Shown: in pieces, positions 9,271 to 12,737 of the stretch | How positions within the stretch are numbered: the first letter of the stretch is position 1 | Layout: the number at the start of each line of letters is the position of its first letter | Assembly: GCA_004297235.1 (NCBI GenBank) | Contig: SCUR01000148.1 | Span: 1 to 12,737, forward strand | Length of the DNA: 12,737 nucleotides | Reading direction: 5' to 3' | From: Candidatus Manganitrophaceae bacterium | GTDB taxonomy: Bacteria; Nitrospirota; Nitrospiria; SBBL01; Manganitrophaceae | Program-made: the position numbers and the translations under genes | The notes under the pieces: generated by a model | Told to the model about the DNA's origin: nothing | The model's input: only the letters and a program-made list of their open reading frames with translations | Database searches by the model: none

Positions 9271-9501
9271 ATGTTCGAATCGATTGGGTTTGGATGGGTC
9301 GTCCTGCTTGCTTTTCTTTTTACCAATCTGATTTGGGGCTGCGACATGGCGCTCAACCCTCCCCCTCGCACGACCAGAAAAAAACAGGCTCCGAGACGGA
9401 CCAAGCCGAGCTTAAAAAAAATGGCGATACATTCCCCCCTCCCCATCGCCCGGCTCCGGCGATCGCGGGTCGGCGAACCGATCGCTCAACCGATCCCGTA
9501 A
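9271..9501 (+). CDS. Small single-helix membrane protein, function unknown
   Basis: This 76-residue ORF has a near-ideal ribosome binding site (TAAGGAGG, four bases before the ATG), which is the main reason to accept it. The N-terminal part, residues 5-24 (GFGWVVLLAFLFTNLI and flanks), is strongly hydrophobic and long enough for one membrane helix. It is followed by a tail rich in Pro, Arg and Lys (TTRKKQAPRRTK, ARLRRSR), which by the positive-inside rule should be cytoplasmic. A Cys at position 24 follows WG but has no proper lipobox and no basic N-region, so a lipoprotein is unlikely. I do not recognise the family. It lies divergent from the amidohydrolase gene and about 480 bases before the porin gene. 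A 65-codon ORF on the other strand overlaps it but lacks these features. Confidence 0.6.
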   Translation: MFESIGFGWVVLLAFLFTNLIWGCDMALNPPPRTTRKKQAPRRTKPSLKKMAIHSPLPIARLRRSRVGEPIAQPIP

Positions 9502-9529
9502 TTTTTGGATCCCTTCTTCAAGGGTGATC

Positions 9530-9580
9530 ATGATGACACTCGCTTTTTACAACAGAAGGCGAGCCGTGCCAGCATTTTGA
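9530..9580 (+). CDS. Possible 16-residue mini-ORF or leader peptide
   Basis: ATG at 9530 opens a 16-codon frame (MMTLAFYNRRRAVPAF) ending in TGA at 9580. AAGGGTG lies five bases upstream as a possible ribosome binding site. It is followed within seven bases by two consecutive hairpins. The arrangement recalls a leader peptide with downstream RNA structures, but three adjacent Arg codons are the only compositional hint. It is short enough to be chance. Confidence 0.22.
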   Translation: MMTLAFYNRRRAVPAF

Positions 9581-9586
9581 AAAACA

Positions 9587-9641
9587 GGGGGAGTCCTTCC
9601 CCCAATTCGCGGGCTCACCGGCGCCGGAACGCCGGTGAGCC
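9587..9641 (+). other. Two consecutive hairpins
   Basis: The first hairpin pairs GGGGGA (9587-9592) with TCCCCC (9598-9603) over a 5-base loop. The second is a perfect 11-bp GC-rich stem, GGCTCACCGGC (9612-9622) with GCCGGTGAGCC (9631-9641), over an 8-base loop. No T-run follows, so neither is a standard intrinsic terminator. The second is strong enough to block polymerase read-through partially or to be a REP-like palindrome or structured RNA. They lie downstream of the small membrane protein gene and of the mini-ORF. Confidence 0.55.
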
Positions 9642-9796
9642 GAATGCGCCCCCCTCGACTTCGGAATCGCCGAGCCTACTCTCTCTTCACACCGTCCCGT
9701 TGTCCAAAAACGTCACTCGCTATGAAATAACCTTCACAAGTTTAAATCTCTACGGATCCCGATCCTCCTCTCAAAGAAAAATCCAATTCCTTCATT

Positions 9797-9816
9797 TTAT
9801 TGGAAATTATTGGAAA
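9797..9816 (+). repeat. Tandem 10-bp direct repeat upstream of the sigma-54 promoter
   Basis: TTATTGGAAA occurs twice in perfect tandem, one helical turn apart, ending 28 bases before the -24 element. A CCAATTCC just upstream (9783-9790) is partly complementary to it. Spacing and position suit a regulator binding site, though activators of sigma-54 usually bind further upstream. Confidence 0.5.
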
Positions 9817-9844
9817 AAAACCGCCGATGGGACATCCTTCAATG

Positions 9845-9860
9845 TTGGCATTGGTATTGC
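9845..9860 (+). promoter_or_regulatory. Sigma-54 (RpoN) -24/-12 promoter of the porin gene
   Basis: TTGGCATTGGTATTGC matches the sigma-54 consensus YTGGCACGNNNNTTGC at every core position except the two after TGGCA, with the exact spacing between the GG and GC elements, and is followed by T as preferred. The start would fall near 9872, giving a leader of about 110 bases before the porin ATG. Such promoters need an AAA+ enhancer-binding protein, which is not encoded in the window. Confidence 0.6.
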
Positions 9861-9876
9861 TTTAGGGAATACCAAT
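9850..9876 (+). promoter_or_regulatory. Perfect 9-9-9 inverted repeat over the -12 element and start site
   Basis: ATTGGTATT (9850-9858) and AATACCAAT (9868-9876) are exact reverse complements separated by GCTTTAGGG. The dyad covers the inner half of the -24/-12 promoter and the predicted transcript start, the position expected for a repressor operator. Its arm length and perfection make chance unlikely. Confidence 0.6.
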
Positions 9877-9980
9877 TGGGGAAGTAGTCCAGATCGGGAT
9901 ATTGAGGAGCCCCCCCATACCGAAGCCCCTCCATGAGGAAGCTCGGATCATTTTATGTTCAGACGACTGCGGAGGAAAGA

Positions 9981-11060
9981 ATGCGGATGAGGAGATCCTT
10001 GTTCCGGTTGATCGCAACGGCGGTGTTTTTCTGTTCACTTTCAAAATCGGGGTGGTCTTTCGAAGTCACCGATCGGTTGCGGATCGATGCATTCGGAACG
10101 CAGGGTTACCTCAAAACAAGCTCCAACACATTTCTTGGGACCGACCACCGGGGCACGTTCGATTTCAGCGCCTACAATCTCCTCTTCAAAGCAAATCCGG
10201 CCGACCGCTTCCAGGTGTGGATCGAATTGGCCTCTTCCTCCCAACTCAAAGACGAAATCATGCTGGAGTGGGCTTTCGGCGAATATGTCGTGAGCGATCG
10301 GCTTCATCTGAAGTTCGGGAAAATGGCGCTGCCGATCGGGATCTATAATGAAATGCGGGATGTCTATCCGATCCTTCCCCTTACCGTTCTTCCCGCTTTC
10401 TATACGGAAGCCACCGAGTTCAGTCCGGCGACGTTCAAGGGGGTCGGCCTCAGCGGCCAGGCCGCCGTGGGACTTCCGGTCGAATACGATCTTTTCGGGG
10501 GGACCAGCTTCTTCAATCATTCGACCCATACCCGTCGATATGAAAACGTGGTCGGCGGCCGTCTCTGGCTCAATACGCCCCATCGCACGTTCCGGTTCGG
10601 GCAGACCCTCTTTACCGGGACCGAGGTCGTGCCGAAGAGCACCACGACCGCCGAACAGCTCGTTCGGATGAGCACGTACATTCCGTCGATCGAATATTTC
10701 TCCCCGATCGGATTGAACCTGCGCGGCGAGTTGGCCTTGCATTACCATCAGGGCGAGCTGGAAAACCCGAAAGATCCGAGAAGGCTCGGCTACTATCTGG
10801 AGGCGACCTACCTCATCAAAGACCGCTTCATGCCGGTGGTTCGCTACGACGTTTATTATCCGCGGCGGCGGGACGTAAAAGCGGCCAAAGACTATCAGAC
10901 CGATATCACGGTCGGATTCAATTACAATCTCACCGATTTCCTCGTCTGGAAAGCGGACGCTCACTTCATCCGAGGCACGGCCCTTCTCGTTGCAGCGGAC
11001 AATCCGACCCCGCAAACAAGATGGCAGCTGTACGCCACCAGTCTCTCTTTCCTCTTCTAG
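9981..11060 (+). CDS. Outer-membrane beta-barrel porin
   Basis: This 359-residue protein is predicted to be a porin that lets small solutes cross the outer membrane. It starts with a signal peptide (MRMRRSLFRLIATAVFFCS, cleavage around SGWS-FEV). The rest is a succession of alternating hydrophobic/polar strands rich in aromatic residues, for example DRFQVWIELAS, RLHLKFGKMALPIGIY, LNLRGELALHYHQGEL, RLGYYLEATYLI and RFMPVVRYDVYYPRR. It ends in Phe (LYATSLSFLF), the C-terminal signal for BAM insertion. The pattern resembles phosphate-selective (OprO/OprP-like) porins, but I cannot assign a substrate. I chose ATG 9981 because GGAGG stands five bases upstream and the signal peptide then starts cleanly. 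An in-frame ATG at 9933 has no such support. It is followed by a PstS-like secreted protein, which suggests an anion uptake or sensing pair. Confidence 0.8.
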   Translation: MRMRRSLFRLIATAVFFCSLSKSGWSFEVTDRLRIDAFGTQGYLKTSSNTFLGTDHRGTFDFSAYNLLFKANPADRFQVWIELASSSQLKDEIMLEWAFGEYVVSDRLHLKFGKMALPIGIYNEMRDVYPILPLTVLPAFYTEATEFSPATFKGVGLSGQAAVGLPVEYDLFGGTSFFNHSTHTRRYENVVGGRLWLNTPHRTFRFGQTLFTGTEVVPKSTTTAEQLVRMSTYIPSIEYFSPIGLNLRGELALHYHQGELENPKDPRRLGYYLEATYLIKDRFMPVVRYDVYYPRRRDVKAAKDYQTDITVGFNYNLTDFLVWKADAHFIRGTALLVAADNPTPQTRWQLYATSLSFLF

Positions 11061-11099
11061 GTAAGAGGACGGGCAAACTCGTCTACCCAATCCTTCGGG

Positions 11100-11123
11100 T
11101 TTAGATATGTTTAGATATATAAT
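11100..11123 (+). promoter_or_regulatory. Candidate promoter with tandem 10-bp direct repeat
   Basis: TTTAGATAT occurs at 11100-11108 and again at 11110-11118, a 10-base period. The second copy runs directly into a perfect TATAAT (11118-11123). No good -35 hexamer is at the right distance; TTCGGG at 11094-11099 is weak. The direct repeat takes the place of a -35, an arrangement typical of promoters activated by PhoB/OmpR-type response regulators. This would drive the PstS-like gene. Confidence 0.45.
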
Positions 11124-11189
11124 GAGGGTTGTTCCGGTATTTCTGAATTTGGAGGACCGGTGAGACTCGACGCAGGGAGGTTGTTTCCG

Positions 11190-11621
11190 ATGAGGGCGCT
11201 CCTTCCGGTGCTGATTATCCTCTTTTTGATGAGCGGCCCGGGCTCCGCGCAAGAAACTGCTCCATTCAAGGTTATCGTGAATCCCTCGAACGAGGTTTCT
11301 TCGATGACAAAGGGGCAGCTCTCCGATCTCTTTTTAAAGAAAGTAACCCAATGGGAAAACGGTCGCAAGGCGCTTCCGGTCGACCAGGCGACCTCCTCAC
11401 CGGTGCGGGAAAAATTCACCAAAGAGATCCATGAAAAATCGGTCACGGCGATCAGCAGCTACTGGCGGCAGAAGATCTTCTCCGGCCGGGATGTTCCCCC
11501 TCCGGAAAAATCATCCGACGCCGACGTGATCGCCTACGTCGAGGCAAACGCCGATGCCATCGGGTACGTATCGGCCCATGCGCCGTCCGATCAAGTCAAA
11601 GTGCTTAAAATCACCAAATAA
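11190..11621 (+). CDS. Short secreted PstS-like (phosphate-binding type) protein
   Basis: This 143-residue protein has a signal peptide (MRALLPVLIILFLMSGPGSA, cleavage before QET) and a mature part of about 120 residues that resembles one part of a periplasmic substrate-binding protein of the phosphate type. Seen are VIVNPSNEVSSMTKGQLSDLFL, an early segment that in full PstS-like proteins precedes ligand contacts (broken here: VIVNPSNEV, then SSMTKGQLSDLFL), a WENGRKALPVDQ stretch, SSPVREKF in the place of the PstS SGTR-type anion loop, and AIGYVSAHAP near the end. Full PstS proteins are roughly twice as long, so this is a single-lobe relative of which small stand-alone members exist. ATG 11190 has GGGAGG nine bases upstream. 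GTG at 11160 also has GGAGG and would add ten residues. No PstCAB transporter genes follow, so it may sense or deliver ligand rather than feed an adjacent transporter. Confidence 0.75.
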   Translation: MRALLPVLIILFLMSGPGSAQETAPFKVIVNPSNEVSSMTKGQLSDLFLKKVTQWENGRKALPVDQATSSPVREKFTKEIHEKSVTAISSYWRQKIFSGRDVPPPEKSSDADVIAYVEANADAIGYVSAHAPSDQVKVLKITK

Positions 11622-11668
11622 GAATTCTCTCTTCTGAACTTCGCCCTCCCCGCCGGATTGACGAAATC

Positions 11669-12658
11669 CTAATCTTCCCGCCTGGAAGCGAGAAAAGAAA
11701 ACGCACGGGCCTCCGACCAATATTGCGCCCTCCAAGGCCATGGCCCCACCACAAAACCGGTATGCCCGCCTGAAGAGGGGAAGTCGGCCGTCAACCATTT
11801 GGATTGCTCGATGATCCGCAGAGGAAGGCATTCGCGCGGCAGGAACGGATCGTCCTGCGCGTTGATGAGAAGGACCGGCCGGCGAATCGCATCGAGGAAC
11901 TTTTTCGAACTGGTGCTTGTCCAGTAATCGAGACCGTCCCGAAACCCATGGATCGGCGCCGTCACCTGGTCGTCGAACTCGGCGAACGACGCGATCCGCC
12001 GGACCCGCGCCGGATCGACCAGGCCGGGGTATTGCCGCTCTTTGATCATCGCCTTTTCCTTGAGCGTTCTCAAAAAGACCTTTCCATAGATGCGACTGAA
12101 TCCCCGATCGATATTTCGAGCCGCCTCGGCAAGATCGAACGGAACGGAGATCGCCGTCCCCGCCCGGACCGCATCGGGCGCCTTCGTCCCCTGCTCTCCG
12201 AGCCATTTGAGAAGGACATTCCCGCCCAACGAGAAGCCGATCACAAAAAGAGGAGACCCCGGAAAGCGCACGATCAACTGCCGGACGACCCAATCGAGAT
12301 CGGTCGTCTCCCCCGAATGGTAAAACCGCCGCTGCCGATTCATCTCCCCGCTGCACGACCGAAAATTCAGCGCCACCCCCCGCCAGCCGAGGCGATGCGC
12401 CTCCCGGAGCATTCCGAGAATATATTTCGCGCGGGAGGAGCCTTCCAATCCATGAAGACAGAGCAGGGTGGGGACCGGCTCGCCCCCCTTCGCCGGATCG
12501 GGATCGAGAAAGTCGAGGTCGAGGAAATCATCATCGGGCGTTTCCCATCGCTCCCGGCGAAGGGTCACCGTCGGAATCTCCCCGTAGAGCCGCCGCCAGA
12601 CAGTCTGAAAATGCGGCCCCGGACACCACCAGGCCGGGTTAAAATCGTTGGTCTGCAT
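11669..12658 (-). CDS. YheT-family alpha/beta hydrolase
   Basis: This 329-residue protein matches the YheT/AB-hydrolase-4 family, cytoplasmic serine hydrolases whose substrates are poorly known. It shows the family N terminus (FNPAWWCPGPHFQTVW), the oxyanion region HGLEGSS (69-75), a conserved ALNFRSCSGE, the nucleophile elbow GFSLGGN with Ser143, the acid in AQDDPFLP (Asp269/270) and the catalytic His299 in SSGGHTGFV. Length is close to that of E. coli YheT. I chose ATG 12658; a GTG four codons earlier is also in frame, and the ribosome binding site is weak for both. The gene converges on the PstS-like gene with a 47-base gap and has a heptamer repeat array directly upstream. There is no functional link to its neighbours that I can see. 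Confidence 0.92.
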   Translation of the reverse strand: MQTNDFNPAWWCPGPHFQTVWRRLYGEIPTVTLRRERWETPDDDFLDLDFLDPDPAKGGEPVPTLLCLHGLEGSSRAKYILGMLREAHRLGWRGVALNFRSCSGEMNRQRRFYHSGETTDLDWVVRQLIVRFPGSPLFVIGFSLGGNVLLKWLGEQGTKAPDAVRAGTAISVPFDLAEAARNIDRGFSRIYGKVFLRTLKEKAMIKERQYPGLVDPARVRRIASFAEFDDQVTAPIHGFRDGLDYWTSTSSKKFLDAIRRPVLLINAQDDPFLPRECLPLRIIEQSKWLTADFPSSGGHTGFVVGPWPWRAQYWSEARAFSFLASRRED

Positions 12659-12672
12659 TAAACAACCCACCC

Positions 12673-12714
12673 ATTGCGGATTGCGGATTTCGGATTGCGG
12701 AATGCGGATTGAAG
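12673..12714. repeat. Degenerate heptanucleotide tandem repeat, ATTGCGG type
   Basis: Six consecutive 7-base units read ATTGCGG, ATTGCGG, ATTTCGG, ATTGCGG, AATGCGG and ATTGAAG. The array begins 15 bases upstream of the ATG of the YheT-like gene and so lies in its leader or promoter. Its unit differs from the AGTGAGG units between glmU and glmS, but the period is the same. The window ends 23 bases later, so it may be longer or paired with an inverted arm. Confidence 0.8.
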
Positions 12715-12737
12715 GACATAAAGAAATGAAGAGAGAG

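Larger units (their letters stand above)
9502..9980 (+). other. Long regulatory intergenic region before the porin gene
   Basis: This 479-base stretch contains no convincing full-length gene. A 143-codon frame starting TTG at 9505 has low-complexity composition and no ribosome binding site. The region instead carries a possible 16-residue mini-ORF, two hairpins, a tandem 10-bp repeat, a sigma-54-type promoter and an inverted repeat, each listed separately. From about 9720 to 9880 it is clearly more AT-rich than its surroundings, as expected for a bendable promoter upstream region. Confidence 0.7.

Noticed and set aside
9271..9501. TatA/TatE-like protein or lipoprotein
   Set aside because: The start resembles TatA, but the conserved FGP hinge and amphipathic helix are absent; the Cys at 24 has Trp at -2 and no basic N-region, so it is not a good lipobox.
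9505..9936. 143-codon plus-strand ORF before the porin
   Set aside because: It starts with TTG, has no ribosome binding site, runs through hairpins and the sigma-54 promoter, and its product shows no domain.
11061..11100. Terminator after the porin gene
   Set aside because: Only 4-bp stems (GACG/CGTC, ACCC/GGGT) can be drawn and there is no proper T-run.
11107..11163. 18-codon ORF whose TGA overlaps a GTG at 11160 in front of the PstS-like gene
   Set aside because: Its ATG lies inside the candidate promoter and would not be on a transcript starting near 11130; the ATG at 11190 gives a cleaner signal peptide.
10041..11252. Long minus-strand ORF opposite the porin
   Set aside because: The plus-strand frame has a signal peptide, barrel strands, C-terminal Phe and a strong ribosome binding site; the minus frame is a shadow.

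Overview
This window looks like chromosomal DNA from a GC-rich Gram-negative bacterium. A signal-peptide-bearing outer-membrane porin, a sigma-54-type promoter and a gatCA/glmUS housekeeping cluster all fit that. From the overall gene flavour my guess is a member of the Nitrospirota (Nitrospira/Manganitrophus-like). That is an inference with no marker gene behind it. There are no rRNA or tRNA genes, CRISPR arrays, transposases or phage genes.

Left part (1-8066, all minus strand). Transcription reads glmU -> glmS -> uvrD/pcrA -> gatC -> panD -> gatA. GlmS and GlmU make UDP-N-acetylglucosamine for peptidoglycan and LPS. PcrA/UvrD is an SF1 DNA repair helicase. GatC and GatA are two subunits of the tRNA-dependent amidotransferase; no gatB is in view. 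PanD makes beta-alanine for pantothenate/CoA. panD sits between gatC and gatA and overlaps gatA by 4 bases (TTGA), so these look translationally coupled. gatA runs off the left edge only a few codons before its expected end. The glmU-glmS gap is filled by a heptanucleotide repeat array arranged as a large inverted repeat.

Middle (8201-9501). A minus-strand amidohydrolase-2 family enzyme is followed, after a strand switch, by a small plus-strand ORF. That ORF has a near-perfect Shine-Dalgarno and encodes a one-helix membrane protein of unknown function.

Right part (9502-11621, plus strand). A 479-base intergenic region holds a possible 16-residue mini-ORF, two consecutive hairpins, a tandem 10-bp direct repeat, and a well-matched sigma-54 -24/-12 promoter overlapped by a perfect 9-9-9 inverted repeat. 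It leads to an outer-membrane porin. Next comes a short secreted protein matching only part of a phosphate-binding (PstS-like) domain, with its own candidate promoter carrying another tandem 10-bp direct repeat. Together they look like a regulated uptake or sensing module, probably for phosphate or another anion. This is the most interesting part of the window.

Right end (11669-12737). A YheT-like alpha/beta hydrolase lies convergent on the minus strand, with a second, different heptanucleotide repeat array immediately upstream of its start.
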